Source: Dallia pectoralis
Taxonomy: Eukaryota > Chordata > Actinopteri > Esociformes > Umbridae
Direction of reading: 5' to 3'
DNA length: 64,000 nucleotides
Assembly (NCBI GenBank): GCA_029465975.1
Contig: CM055740.1
Coordinates: forward strand, 6,853,786-6,917,785
The notes beneath the pieces were generated by a model. The model was not told the origin of the DNA, did not search any database, and worked only from the letters and a program-made list of their open reading frames with translations. A program made the translations under genes and the position numbers. This document shows, one piece after another, positions 34,960-46,590 of this stretch. Within the stretch, counting starts at the first letter, position 1; the number at the start of each line of letters is the position of its first letter.

Positions 34960-37900
34960 TGACGGCCTGCCACCCTCGTCACGGCCAACTCCTGGGTGGG
35001 TGAGATGCACTGTACACACATTTTACTTGTAAATTAATTAAAGCCGGAAAATTGAGAAAGAGCCAAAAATCTGTGTTTTTTTCTCACTCCAGTGCAATAA
35101 GTCAAGCGCCTATGTCCTTATACAGATGTAAAGCTTATTGAATTTGTTTCGTTCCATTTCGGGGCCCTGGGCCCTGTTGATTAGCTAAGGTCAGAGACTA
35201 ACACGATTTTGGCCTAATGCTGTTTCTCAAACGGAGTAAACCAGGCAGTCGAAACAACGTTTACCGACGTTAAACCAGAACGTAACGCCAGCGTAGGTCA
35301 GAGAGGCGGCGTTAGAAGCTCTAGGACTGGGTTCCCCGTTGCTTTTATTGGCGTTATTTCTCGCTGCTGCCGCACAGAAAGAGAAACAGTTCCTTTTTAA
35401 GGAAATAACAATCGGACATTCTTATCTTGGCAGGTTTCATAACTCGGCCTCTTCCATAATAACACGTCGATGTAAACGGAAGACAACAACCCTGAAAGGA
35501 GAAATGGCTTTGAGTCACCGTGGCACAGCCTCAAAGGGACAGTGATTTGCCAGAACAAAAACAGGAATCCTCCTCGACGGTTGGATCCTGTAACAACTTG
35601 CTTCACTCTGTTGCGCCACCGCGACCCAGAGACTTGAGCAACCGCAGCGCCCGACCATCTGAACTGAAAGAACACGAATCGTCAGCTTCCATTTGGACAT
35701 CAGTTACAATTCCCACATCTCCTCGCTTCCTGTTGATCCGCCGGTGGATCCCGGTGCGACCAGATTGAAGTAACACCCGATTTCACAGCGGCCATTTTTC
35801 TAACCCATGTAGGTGAGGTTCATAGTGTGGACGGTCTTCCATCAGCGTCACGGACAGATGCCACTGATTGGTGAGACGCCAGTTATAGGAGGTGCACGAT
35901 GTGGAGTCAAACAAACACCGTGTGTGAGATTAAAGACGGCCACGTATCGCAGTGAAGCCTGAGTCACTCCTAACAACAGGCACCCATTTCACCCAACAGG
36001 CATTCTGGGAAATTCTCGATTCTACTAGATGGACAGAGCTGATTTACATCACACAGCTTTAGTCCAATCAGTCTCATTCCCAAGCCCCCGCCCCCCCCGC
36101 CCCCGACTTCTTTACCTGTTTAGAAAAATAATGTGACAAGGAACCGGGGGGCGAAGGAGGCAAACAAGAGGGACCAGGAGTGCCTGGTGTCTCAGTCGGG
36201 GACGGAGGCCCTAATCTCCCTTAATGAGTGTGTTTCCCCCCCCGGATCATCGTGAGGCCTGTCCGTCCGGGGGGGTTTCCTATCAAGAGCCCCTGCTGTG
36301 CTGACCCTCACATGCCTCTGCATATCAAATGTAGGGCCGGGTCTTTGTCTGCTTTCTTCCCGGCTCCAGCCGAGCCCCGTAGCATTAGCATAGCACTGAA
36401 TGGGCCCTCCCGCGTTATTAATTAATACAGGACCGGCCCGCGACGCCGCGGCCCGCCCCGCCCCACCACCTCACCAGATCCCCACCGGAGGGCCCCGAAC
36501 GGAACTCTTCCATCTGAAGAGGAGGAACTCTTAAAATAAGGTACTTGTTTGTCTTATCGCCTCTCCATCCTCTTTCTCTCATTCCCGTGAAAAACAGAAG
36601 GCTTGGTTTAGGCAAGGTTCCCAAAGGAAAGGGAGTGGAGGTGGGAATCTCTTCTATCCTTGTAGTCCAGAGGCCCCGGGGTTCGTCGTCGACTGCCTTG
36701 CAAACGTAAAGTAGAGCCGTCGAAAACCCCTCCAGCTTTACCTTTTCGGCATGTTTGGAGAGTGATTCTGACAGGGCCATTCTCACCACACAGCTGAATT
36801 GATTTATTGGAAGGGTTGCGCGTTTTTAATTCTCATCGATGAAATTGTTCAACTCGCTCTTTGCCTGGGAAAGAATGTGAGGTCAGCGGAGTTGATACAG
36901 ACAAAATGGCCGCTCGTCCCATTTATCCACAGCAAGGCTCCCTTTTGCAAAAGCTCTTCCACAAGATCCATCGCCTCCTTGAAGCAATTTAGGACAAAGT
37001 GCACAGGGAGCCTCTTGCACATCGTTGGTCTGGGATTAAGTCCGACCTCTCGCGGTCGTTTCTTACGTTTATCTCCATCGGATTGGCACAGATGAGTAAA
37101 TTCGAAAAATTGGAGAGCTAGTGAGAAAAAAAGGGAGGAGGACGGAGACTCCGGAGGCGAGGAAGAGTGAGTGAGAGTGTACGGAGAAAGACGCCGTATC
37201 GTCAATGGGATTTGGGCCAGTTTCCATACGGGCCATAGATGTGGTCTGTCTCATACAACACACACACGGCAACATTACAACGGGATTCCACATAAAAAAA
37301 GGCATGTTTCGAGACCTGCCACCAGAGTTCCCGAGTTCCCAAGCGTCAACCCATCAACCCAGTCACTCCCCCAACCCGACACGGATCAAACCCATTAGGG
37401 AGGGTACCGAGCATTCCTGTGGGGCCAAAGGTAGGGCCCTGAGGGGGAGCTTTGAGGCCCTGGGAGCGAAACAGGTGCCTCACTGCGCTTCTGGATCCAA
37501 TTCCCTGCCATACTCACTGGGAGAACCGGCACCACAAATCCCCTCTAAACATGGGAATGTCAGCGTGCTCTGGAGCAGTAGGGAGGCGTGAGAAAAGAGG
37601 GAGATGCAGGGAGATATGAAAACATGCCTTACCAGTCTGCCAGGGACAATACACTCCTAGTCTCTCTCACCCTCCCCTCTGCTAGTTTTCAGGTCATATT
37701 TACAGTGTCCCCTCACTCCCACGACTCGGTGTTTGAACTTGAAGGGACATTCCAATCTGAACCGCGGAAGGGACAATGCCCAGACCCCACCCTAATCAAG
37801 ACCACCCTAATCAAGACGACCCTAATCAAGACCACCCTAATCAGGCCCGGACAGGAGAGCATGGGAGCCCGAGAGGGGCCCTTAAACACAAAAATAATGT

Positions 37901-40900
37901 GTCACTTTATTCTCTGTTGAGCGCAACCCAGTCAGCACACAGACCACCTGATGGACTTGTGGTCAGCACACAGACCACCTGATGGACTTGTGGTCAGCAC
38001 ACAGACCACCTGATGGACTTGTGGTCAGCACACAGACCACCTGATGGACTTGTGGTCAGCACACAGACCACCTGATGAACTTGTGGTCAGCACACAGACC
38101 ACCTGATGGACTTGTGGTCAGCATCCAGACAACCTGATGGACTTGTGGTCAGCACACAGACCACCTGATGGACTTGTGGTCAGCACACAGACCACCTGAT
38201 GAACTTGTGGTCAGCACACAGACCACCTAATGGACTTGTGGTCAGCACACAGACCACCTGATGGACTAGTGGTCAGCACACAGACCACCTGATGAACTTG
38301 TGGTCAGCATCCAGACCACCTGATGAACTTGTGTTCAGCACACAGACCACCTGATGGACTTCTTCTTGATGCACATCTTCACATGGAGGTTATGTACATG
38401 TCAGATATGTTACAAGACGGGATGATCCAGGAGGACGAGTCCACAAACCCCCTGGACAGATTTTGTGTAAGACAGGACAGAAGGATATTTTGCAACATCC
38501 TTGACTACGGTGGCACAAGACAATGGCACCTAATTGATATCCGTTAGCTTTAACTTAACAAAAGTAAAAAAATGCACGTCAGAACTGACATCAGATAAAA
38601 ACCCACGTCCCAATTGGCTCGTCTCTTATTGTTCTAAATGTTGTCTCATCAAAAGTCCCATTTGTCCCTCCAGTAGCAACAGCCCAGGAGGCGACATCAT
38701 TTCCTGCGTTACCTGTGGCACAGAGGGCGATGAACGTCTGCACATGTTTGCGTATCAGCACCAGCTTCTCCTCAGGCAGCGGAAGCTTCCTCACGATGTG
38801 TTCAATGAAATCGTTCGGCGTGACAGCGGCCAGGTTCCACTTCAACTTCCCCAGAACCACCAGTTCCCAGTCCTGAAACAGAGGGGGGGAGAGAAACGGG
38901 TCAAAGGTAGGGTAAGGTATGGTACGGTTAGGTCTAGGTGGAAGGATGGAGGCCATAGTTGTCAAGAGCTGTCAAGGTCAGAGGTTGTAGGGTCAGATGG
39001 GTTGTAGGGTCAGATGGGTTGTAGGGTCAGATGGGTTGTAGGGTCAGATGGGTTGTAGGGTCAGATGGGTTGTAGGGTCAGATGGATTGTAGGGTCAGAT
39101 GGGTTGTAGGGTCAGATGGGTTGTAGGGTCAGATGGGTTGTAGGGTCAGATGGGTTGTAGGGTCACATAGGTTGTAGGGTCAGATGGGTTGTAGGGTCAG
39201 ATGGGTTGTAGGGTCAGATGGGTTGTAGGGTCAGATGGGTTGTAGGGTCAGATGGGTTGTAGGGTCAGATGGGTTGTAGGGTCAGATGGGTTGTAGGGTC
39301 AGATGGGTTGTAGGGTCAGATGGGTTGGTTGTAGGGTCAGATGGGTTGTAGGGGTTGTAGGGTCAGATGGTCAGATGGGTTGTAGGGTCAGATGGGTTGT
39401 AGGGTCAGATGGGTTGTTCAGATGGGTTGTAGGGTCAGATGGGTTGTAGGGTCAGATGGGTTGTAGGGTCAGATGGGTTGTAGGGTCAGATTGTAGGGTC
39501 AGATGGGTTGTAGGGTCAGATGGGTTGTAGGGTCAGATGGGTTGTAGGGTCAGATGGGTTGTAGGGTCAGATGGGTTGTAGGGTCAGATGGGTTGTAGGG
39601 TCAGATGGGTTGTAGGGTCAGATGGGTTGTAGGGTCAGATGGGTTGTAGGGTCAGATGGGTTGTAGGGTCAGATGGGTTGTAGGGTCAGATGGGTTGTAG
39701 GGTCAGGTTGTAGGGTCAGATGGGTTGTAGGGTCAGATGGGTTGTAGGGTCAGATCAGGGTTGTAGGGTCAAATGGGTTGTAGGGTCAGATGGGTTGTAG
39801 GGGTCAGATGGGTTGTAGGGTCAGATGGGTTGTAGGGTCAGATGGGTTGTAGGGTCAGATGGGTTGTAGGGTCACATAGGTTGTAGGGTCAGATGGGTTG
39901 TAGGGTCAGATGGGTTGTAGGGTCAGATGGGTTGTAGGGTCAGATGGGTTGTAGGGTCACATAGGGTCAGATGGGTTGTAGGGTCAGATGGGTTGTAGGG
40001 TCAGATGGGTTGTAGGGTCACATAGGTTGTAGGGTCAGATGGGTTGTAGGGTCAGATGGGTTGTAGGGTCAGATGGGTTGTAGGGTCACATAGGTTGTAG
40101 GGTCAGATGGGTTGTAGGGTCAGATCAGATGGGTTGTAGGGTCAGATGGGTTGTAGGGTCAGATGGGTTGTAGGGTCAGATGGGTTGTAGGGTCAGATGG
40201 GTTGTAGGGTCAGATGGGTTGTAGGGTCACATAGGTTGTAGGGTCAGATGGGTTGTAGGGTCAGATGGGTTGTAGGGTCAGATGGGTTGTAGGGTCAGAT
40301 GGGTTGTAGGGTCAGATGGGTTGTAGGGTCAGATGGGTTGTAGGGTCAGATGGGTTGTAGGGTCAGATGGGTTGTAGGGTCAGATGGGTTGTAGGGTCAG
40401 ATGGGTTGTAGGGTCACATAGGTTGTAGGGTCAGAAGGGTTGTAGGGTCACATAGGTTGTAGGGTCAGATGGGTTGTAGGGTCAGATGGGTTGTAGGGTC
40501 AGATGGGTTGTAGGGTCAGATGGGTTTTAGGGTCAGATGGGTTGTAGGGTCAGATGGGTTGTAGGGTCAGATGGGTTGTAGGGTCAAATGGGTTGTAGGG
40601 TCAAATGGGTTGTAGGGTCAGATGGGTTGTAGGGTCAGATGGGTTGTAGGGTCACATAGGTTGTAGGGTCAGATGGGTTGTAGGGTCAGATGGGTTGTAG
40701 GGTCAGATGGGTTGTAGGGTCACATAGGTTGTAGGGTCAGATGGGTTGTAGGGTCAGATGGGTTGTAGGGTCAGATGGGTTGTAGGGTCAGATGGGTTGT
40801 AGGGTCAGATGGGTTGTAGGGTCAGATGGATTGGATGGTCAGATAGGTTGTAGGGTCAGATGTTGTATGGTCAGATGTTGTATGGTCAGATGTTGTATAG

Positions 40901-43900
40901 TCAGATGTTGTAGGGTCAGATGTTGTATGGTCAGATGTTGTAGGGTCAGATGTTGTATGGTCAGATGTTGTATGGTCAGATGTTGTATAGTCAGATGTTG
41001 TAGGGTCAGATGTTGTATGGTCAGATGTTGTAGGGTCAGATGTTGTATGGTCAGATGTTGTATGGTCAGATGTTGTATGGTCAGATGTTGTATGGTCAGA
41101 TGTTGTATAGTCAGATGTTGTAGGGTCAGATGGGTTGTTGGTCAGATGTTGTATGGTCAGGGGGGCTAAATAAAATGTCTCGGGTATGATTAGCGGTGGT
41201 AGGGTGAGAGTATAGGTAGATGGGGACTATCTTTTGCAAATTTTTTCCAGCCAACAAGTTGATATTGAGTTTCTCTATCACTGGTCAATGATCTATGCAG
41301 AGAAAATCACATGGCTTCCACGCTGCACTAACAAATAAATATCAAAACACAGCAAAAATCTTAACTAGCTGTTTGATGAGCTGTTTGATTCCTAACTCCA
41401 TTTAAGGCCTCTTTTTCTACTTCGAGCAACAAGCAATTCATTGCACCCCGTAACATCCGGGATCTGTATGCAAATACGTAGAACAAACGGCAAACAGATA
41501 ACAGTCACAATGCTCATCTGGCACACAGACAACAGCTGTATAGCAAATGTTTGTCATAGACCGCATAAAATCAGAGTCTTCAAATATAATTATTTTGCAG
41601 CTAGCACAACTACATGACGTATTTACCAGTGTATGCTAAGTCGGTCAAACCAAGAACAGTAGCTCAAGTAGTCAATTGCATGTATGCCTAGTTTAACAAG
41701 GATTCTGGATTTGGTTAATGAAGCTAAATGCTAACAGCTAGCTGACTGAGTTAAACTAACAATTAGCAGTCTACACAAACACGTCGCATATGTCTATTCA
41801 TTGCGCTAATGCTAGTTAGCAATTGCTTTAACATTTAACGAAAAAAATTACGCTAAGCTACCAGCAGACACCAAAACATATGCACAAATCCGCTGACTCA
41901 GCGTGAATAGATAAAGAGGCTTGATTGCCAAGATCCTACACAATACTTTCAACTTAACGTGGATTTATTATTCTCAGGAAGTGAGATGTTGTTTCTAATT
42001 GAATGGCGGGTGTGTAAAGAAAGGAGCCGGTGACTAATTTGGGAGGAATTGTGTGGTTTGGGACAGTCCATGTGACTGGGACATGGGATGCTAGTGATTT
42101 CCCCGTTTAGAGATCGACATGGTTCTTATAGTCATGAGATGACGCCGGGCCAATGTGGCAGCCATTAACTGAACTCTGTGACGTGGTAACTCTGGACTGA
42201 TCAATCAAGAGAAATCCCAGAGAAATCCAAGCAGGACTTTATAGCCACTTGAAACATCCCTATGACATCCCCTTATCAGTTTGACAGGGTGTTTCCATAT
42301 CAACTTACAAAAAGCTGTTCAAAATGACTAAGCCAGACTGAGTCACTTCGTAACCACACCACGCCAATTTCGCTAAGAAATACACTGCGGTTGGAATTTC
42401 AAGAATCAAATAAGAATTGTACAGATACATGGCCCTGTCTGTGACCCAAGTCTTGTCTGCATTCAATGAACTACCCGTCTATCATTAGAGACCGATTTTT
42501 CTGCTGTGATAAAACAGACAAACATACAAAAAAAACAGAAACAGTGCGAAAGAACTCTGGCAAAACTTTGCAACACACCCTCCATACAGACACCCGCTTC
42601 CGCTAGTGCCTCCGGTCACACCTTCTGGGTGGCACTGTGGTTTCTTTTACAAGAAGTTGTTACCAAAGATGGGGACAAAAAAACGCATCACATGGGCCGA
42701 GCAGCTGATCCAGTTTCCTGTATCTATTCGTCAGCCAAAACACTGCCTTATAGAGCGGCCTCAGCACACACAGAGAAAAGCTTCAGAAAAAAACCATTGC
42801 AACGACAACGTACACCTCCAACCCAGACCCAGCCCTAGCCTGCTCCACCCAGCCCCGCCCCGCCCATTCTAGCACAGCCCCGCCCAGGGCAACCCCACCG
42901 AGCCCCGCCCAGGGCAATCCCACCAAGCCCAGCCCAGCCCGGCCCAGCCCAACCGATTCCAGCCTCGCCCAGCCCCGCCCATTTCAGCCCAGCCAAACCC
43001 ATTCCAGCCCCACCCTGCCAATTCCAGCCCAAACCGGCCAGCCCCAAGCTTGATTTCAGCTAAAAGAGTTTTTTCAACTGGTGTCGGTCCTGCTTCAGTC
43101 AGCATTAAATACAGCGACAGTTAGTAGCTGACTTCATCTCACCTGATCATCTAACTGGTCCAGGAACTGTTATCCGGAAGAGACTGGTTGACCTCTATGG
43201 CCCGTACACACTGAGTAACACACCCAGGGGGTCAGCAGCAATCATCTGGGTACACAGGCCCAAGGCTCACAGCCTCCACAGCTCAATCATATGGAGCTTT
43301 TTTCACAACTCAGTGGGATTTACTGTGGTTTACTATAGCATGTTTACGTAGCGTCGCAAAGGAAATGCTTTTCTCTGAGAAGTTGGCTGTTGTTCACCTC
43401 GGCCGTCTGAGGGCGAACTATCTAGCAGGCCCACCCGGTCCACCACTACCACGACCGCCTCTCTGAGGGGTCCGACATCAGTTATGTCCTCTGATTAATG
43501 TACAATACCTTTGCTGAATGTCATGGTAATACCAACCATATTAATGAACTAAGCATAGATATTCTAGAACTGTATTTTGCCTAATCTAGCAGATTTAAAA
43601 TAAATGCCTGCATGCTTACACAAAACATTAACAGTGTACAACATCGGGACATCTATGTCGAACATTGGGCAAAGATGTATGTTTTTGCAAGGACCGTCTA
43701 CAGAAGACTTCCTCCATGTAGAATACAGCCTCTCATTCGTCGGATCAGTTCAATGGCTGACTTATTTCCACTGCAAATATTTGCCACTAGATGGCGATGA
43801 AGACCATACCTGGTATACAATCCAGTATGGCTGTGGGATTATAATAGGACATAAAATGTAGGGTTGTTCCGAAAGCTGCGGGGCACAACATTATCTGAAT

Positions 43901-45896
43901 TGATAAAGTGGGGTCTTGTTTGGCTAATAGCCTCCATGAATTAGATTCGCATGCAAATAGGACCGACATGGACAAAATAACTCAAATAAATCCCTATGAT
44001 TTATAATGTAGACAGATGACATACAATTGACATTCATTACAATGACAATTATAGCCATAGTCGTTGACAAGGCTAAACAATCTTGAGTTAAACGAATCAT
44101 AATGTTATCAGAAACTAACTGTTGCTTACCAGCAGCTCCTGTGGTCTGATGGAGTTATCTGTGTAAATGCACAGTTTCTCTGCAGTTAATGGGCGAGTTT
44201 CTTTCAATTTGGATGCAAGGAACATGCAGACTGCTCCGAGAAGTTGCAGGTGACACTTTTTGGTTGGAAAAACGGCTAAAAATCTGTCCAGGTAGTTCAT
44301 AGCCAAGGGGAAAACCTCTTCCTCGCACTTCTGTTCTTCACAAACCTAGAGAGAAAGGCAACTTGTGACATGTGCAGAGTTTGGCATCATCAAATTCCAG
44401 CATATCAAAGGGATGACACTAAGTCAATTAAAACATGTAGAAAACATAACAATGATAACGAAATTAAGCAAATAATGCAGCGTAATAGTCAGATATGCTT
44501 GATCAATTCCTTGAAACCCTTTGGGTTCTGGCCAATAGTTGAGCCGAGCCGCGTGTTGCGACATCAGCAATACATTATAAATATAGGCCTATATACTTTT
44601 ATTCCTATTTTTTATGTCTGAAAAATTGTCTTCTGCACAGCCTGTCAATAGATTCGCATTCCCTCAGTTCATTCAGTGAGAAATGAATTCTTGTCACAAT
44701 CACTCCAGCCAAAAAACACCCATGCAGCACATTACGGAAACTCTTTTTTTCCTTCGTCATATTTTCATAAAATATTTAAAAATATAAATAAATTGTCTAC
44801 GCCTGTACTTTTTACATGACAATGACCACCGACGTCTTTCATATCAGAACCGACAATTGATAAATACACAGGTTGGTTGAAAATGCCTAATAATTGTCAA
44901 ATATAAAACCAAGTAACATGTGGTCGCTCTTGAGTGCGTCACTCCCGAGTAAAAATATTTGTCCACAAATTAATATAAAATCGCTGACGACTCGTAGTCG
45001 GGCAACTTATATATGAAAATAAAGCTCAGACTGTCTGATTTCATTTCTGAACATTTCCAACAGATTGTGTCAAACAAAGTGTAAAAAATCGAACTTAATT
45101 CCTGGTTCACGGATTTCAATAGACTCTGGCCCGCGCCCCTTCCGCGATCTGATATTTGAAAAATAAATAGAAAATGCTCGCTACACATTTCAAACTAATT
45201 TCTATCATGACCATCTAGTTCAGACGCTGATCTTTAATTTCCGACACGTTTCAACTGTTGTTATTGCGTTTATTATACTGTAAAACCGTGGGCAATAGAA
45301 CATCAGTTCCTGAAAAACAACATGGCGTGGGGGAAAGCATTGAACTGCATACGTGTGCATGGAAATATTTAGGCAATCTAAAAAAATAACAAAATAATCC
45401 AGGGCACTTTTCCAATCCGACATAGAAATGCTTTATCTGGTGATACACCGTTGTAAACACCTGCCTGTGTGTCAAACACATATCATGGGTGTCTTGGTTC
45501 AAGTGGCTACAATACAATACAATACATTATGATATAGGTATGAGATGCTGATTATATTAGGATGGTCAATAATCTGCGACGTGATATGTGACCCTTCTAT
45601 TTGTCAAACCTTTTAATCCGGACAAAATGACAGACCGAGACTGGAGTTTCAACATAAATCCCGAGCATGGAAAAGAGTTCACCGAGTGCGTCCGTACAAA
45701 CCTCCAGCATCCAAGTCGCAACCATCCTCCTCATAAACGGCTGGATATCTTTTTGGACGCACTTGAAATAAGAACACTGCGGAATAAATCGTTCTTCAAT
45801 GTTTAGCAGGCTCTGCAATACCCTGTCATTGCACAGCAGATTCGGATCAGGGCGAGCTCTTATGACTGTGTCCCCTTCAAGGCAAAGCAGCTCCAT
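26365..45896 (-). CDS. ccnd2: ccnd2, cyclin D2 (five coding exons)
   Basis: G1 cyclin that binds and activates CDK4 and CDK6 and targets RB-family proteins in the nucleus. Exons 5' to 3': 45702-45896, 44130-44345, 38713-38872, 32093-32241 and 26365-26547 (195, 216, 160, 149 and 183 nt); the first four lengths fit the conserved D-type cyclin structure. The product is 300 residues (human 289). It starts MELLCLEGD, so the RB-binding LxCxE motif is residues 3-7. The cyclin box includes PQCSYFKCVQKDIQPFMRRM, MNYLDRFLAVFP, AVCMFLASKLKETRPLTAEK, YTDNSIRPQELL and WNLAAVTPNDFIEHI. The second fold has FNFAMYPPSMIATGSV. Exon 5 has a Q-rich insert (RQQQQHQQQ) and the degron TPTDVREIDL; its threonine (about 288) corresponds to human Thr280. 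The tail has three extra residues, YPE, absent from the human end. CCND2 is preferred over D1 and D3 by the N-terminus and by FNFAMYPPSM. Confidence 0.97.
27122..27135 (-). promoter_or_regulatory. CTCF-like motif in ccnd2 intron 4
   Basis: The reverse complement reads GCACTAGAGGGCAG, 13 of 14 positions of CCASYAGRKGGCRS. Confidence 0.35.
28393..28430. repeat. (TA)n microsatellite
   Basis: About 19 uninterrupted TA dinucleotides in ccnd2 intron 4. Confidence 0.97.
29900..30288. repeat. 18-bp minisatellite CCCCCACACACCCCTGGG
   Basis: About 21 units with variants ccagag, ccaggg and caggggcc occur. The period of 18 keeps several frames open (PHTPGP on +, GVCGGP on -), all artefactual. The - strand carries runs of four to five G and is G-quadruplex prone. 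Confidence 0.96.
30950..31175. repeat. 27-bp tandem repeat, about eight copies
   Basis: Units read AGCCACACAGAGCTGCTCAA then CCTCCAG, with ctctac and 25-base variants. The period is a multiple of three, so the PHRAAQPPE frame is an artefact. Confidence 0.93.
31608..31673. repeat. ACGC/CA microsatellite
   Basis: Interspersed acgcacgc and cacaca units in ccnd2 intron 4. Confidence 0.93.
31915..31928 (+). promoter_or_regulatory. CTCF-like motif near ccnd2 exon 4
   Basis: CCAGCAGAGGGCAA matches 13 of 14 positions of CCASYAGRKGGCRS. It lies about 165 bases past exon 4 in intron 4. Confidence 0.35.
32093..32241 (-). CDS. ccnd2: ccnd2 coding exon 4
   Basis: The acceptor is cttccaacag and the donor is GTG|gtgagt. 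Length is 149 nt. Residues 191-240 include DFNFAMYPPSMIATGSV and LLAKITNTEV. Confidence 0.97.
32290..33228. repeat. 32-bp minisatellite carrying p53 half-sites, ccnd2 intron 3
   Basis: About 29 units of AGAGGACACGAGAGTAAAAC then ATGTCTCTGTTC occur. Variants read acgggag or acagaag. Each unit has AAACATGTCT, a perfect RRRCWWGYYY half-site. The array starts about 50 bases upstream (in gene sense) of the exon 4 acceptor. Confidence 0.97.
34195..34716. repeat. GT-rich degenerate minisatellite (GTGTGTGTGTGGACGGGGT)
   Basis: Repeated gtgtgtgtgt blocks are separated by gacgggg, gtcggg or gttgacgg. Cys/Val-rich and His/Thr-rich open frames over it are artefacts. It is in ccnd2 intron 3. Confidence 0.95.
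34930..34957. repeat. (CTGC)n microsatellite
   Basis: Six to seven CTGC units in ccnd2 intron 3. Confidence 0.95.
37922..38362. repeat. 31-bp minisatellite, about 14 copies
   Basis: Units read GTGGTCAGCACACAGACCAC then CTGATGGACTT, with gatgaactt and catccagac variants. It is in ccnd2 intron 3, ending about 350 bp from exon 3. Confidence 0.97.
38713..38872 (-). CDS. ccnd2: ccnd2 coding exon 3
   Basis: The acceptor is ctgtttcag and the donor is ACAG|gtaacg. Length is 160 nt. Residues 138-190 run from DWELVVLGKLKWNLAAVTPN to TFIALCAT, plus one base. A very large tandem array starts about 110 bases upstream of its acceptor. Confidence 0.97.
38980..40857. repeat. 17-bp G-quadruplex-type minisatellite, ccnd2 intron 2
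   Basis: More than 100 units of GGGTTGTAGGGTCAGAT occur, with sporadic variants (cacata, caaat) and small slips. Two adjacent units give GGG-5-GGG-6-GGG-5-GGG, the canonical G4 spacing. The G-rich strand is the template strand of ccnd2, so the pre-mRNA copy is C-rich. Confidence 0.98.
40858..41160. repeat. 15-bp variant array joined to the 17-bp array
   Basis: About 20 units of GTTGTATGGTCAGAT (tatag and taggg variants) occur. It appears derived from the 17-bp unit by loss of two G and has lost most GGG runs. Confidence 0.96.
42836..43050. repeat. C-rich degenerate repeat (CAGCCCCGCCC)
   Basis: Irregular ccagccccgcccagggcaa-like units make GW-rich artefactual frames on the - strand. It lies in ccnd2 intron 2. 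Confidence 0.88.
43784..43797 (+). promoter_or_regulatory. CTCF-like motif in ccnd2 intron 2
   Basis: CCACTAGATGGCGA matches 13 of 14 positions of CCASYAGRKGGCRS. Confidence 0.4.
44130..44345 (-). CDS. ccnd2: ccnd2 coding exon 2
   Basis: The acceptor is ttctctctag and the donor is CTG|gtaagc. It has 72 phase-0 codons, VCEEQKCEEEVFPLAMNYLD to SIRPQELL (residues 66-137). Confidence 0.97.
45702..45896 (-). CDS. ccnd2: ccnd2 coding exon 1
   Basis: ATG at 45896-45894. It ends TWMLE, residue 65, with donor GAG|gtttgt. It carries the LxCxE motif and the start of the cyclin box. Confidence 0.96.
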
Positions 45897-46524
45897 GATT
45901 GTTTCAGGGTTTCGAAAGTCGGGTTGATTTATCTAACAAAAAGAGACCACTTTAACAATATTGCTAGATGAAGAGAAACTGGAAGGAAAGTAATTTGGAG
46001 GCATAAAAGTGAAACTGCAGGGCTCCCAGAGAGTAGTCCTGCCTCTCCTCGTGAACTTTATCCTCTCCACTAGAGCTTGCTTTCTACTTTCTTGCAGCTT
46101 GTGACGCAAGCACATCTCATTATGTGGGCTGCCCATAGACCAACAGGCAAACATGAAACATTTGTTCAAACTTTCTATAGGCTACACACATCTATGCATG
46201 AAAACTCTATACCTCACATTAATCTAATTGTATCATGATATAAAGCTATATGACAACAATCAAAAACCAATATCTGCGAACATGACAAGATAATGACTAT
46301 AGTTGCCTCATATTTTTTGTCATGTATACTTTTTAGTTTAATTCACAATCGTCACGGGAGTGTTTATTATTATATAGCTACAGGGGCTGTTGCCTATATG
46401 TTACTCATGAAGCAATAGCTGTTTGCAGTTGTTGGGCTAATCTTATATCTCTGTATTCACAGTGTGCATATTGATTCGGTTGTTATTTCTTCTAATAAAC
46501 TTCTAATCGTCCCTCCCTCTCCCC
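45897..46524 (-). promoter_or_regulatory. ccnd2: ccnd2 5' UTR and proximal promoter (by position)
   Basis: This is the stretch immediately upstream of the cyclin D2 start codon. It lacks other coding potential and is bounded by a CA repeat at 46525-46590. No TATA box or start site can be fixed from sequence alone. Confidence 0.4.
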
Positions 46525-46590
46525 CACACACACACGCACAAGCACACGCACACGCAGACACACAGACACCCAGACACACACAAAACATAC
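46525..46590. repeat. CA-rich microsatellite upstream of ccnd2
   Basis: Interrupted cacaca, gcacac and cagaca units about 630 bases upstream of the ccnd2 ATG. Confidence 0.93.

Larger units (their letters stand above)
32242..38712 (-). other. ccnd2: ccnd2 intron 3
   Basis: Besides the listed arrays it contains a 15-bp repeat (ccctaatcaagacca, three to four copies) near 37786-37845 and otherwise single-copy sequence with several CpG-rich patches (35540-35660, 36430-36500). No exon of another gene is recognised. Confidence 0.85.
38873..44129 (-). other. ccnd2: ccnd2 intron 2
   Basis: It holds the 2.2-kb array, AT-rich single-copy sequence at 41200-42800, a GCCCC/AGCCC-rich tract at 42836-43050, a CTCF-like site at 43784 and octamer motifs at 41468 and 43951. 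No other exon is recognised. Confidence 0.85.

Noticed and set aside
38980..41160. Interstitial telomere repeat, because of recurrent TAGGGT
   Set aside because: The unit is 17 bp (GGGTTGTAGGGTCAGAT), not TTAGGG, and has no pure telomere hexamer run.
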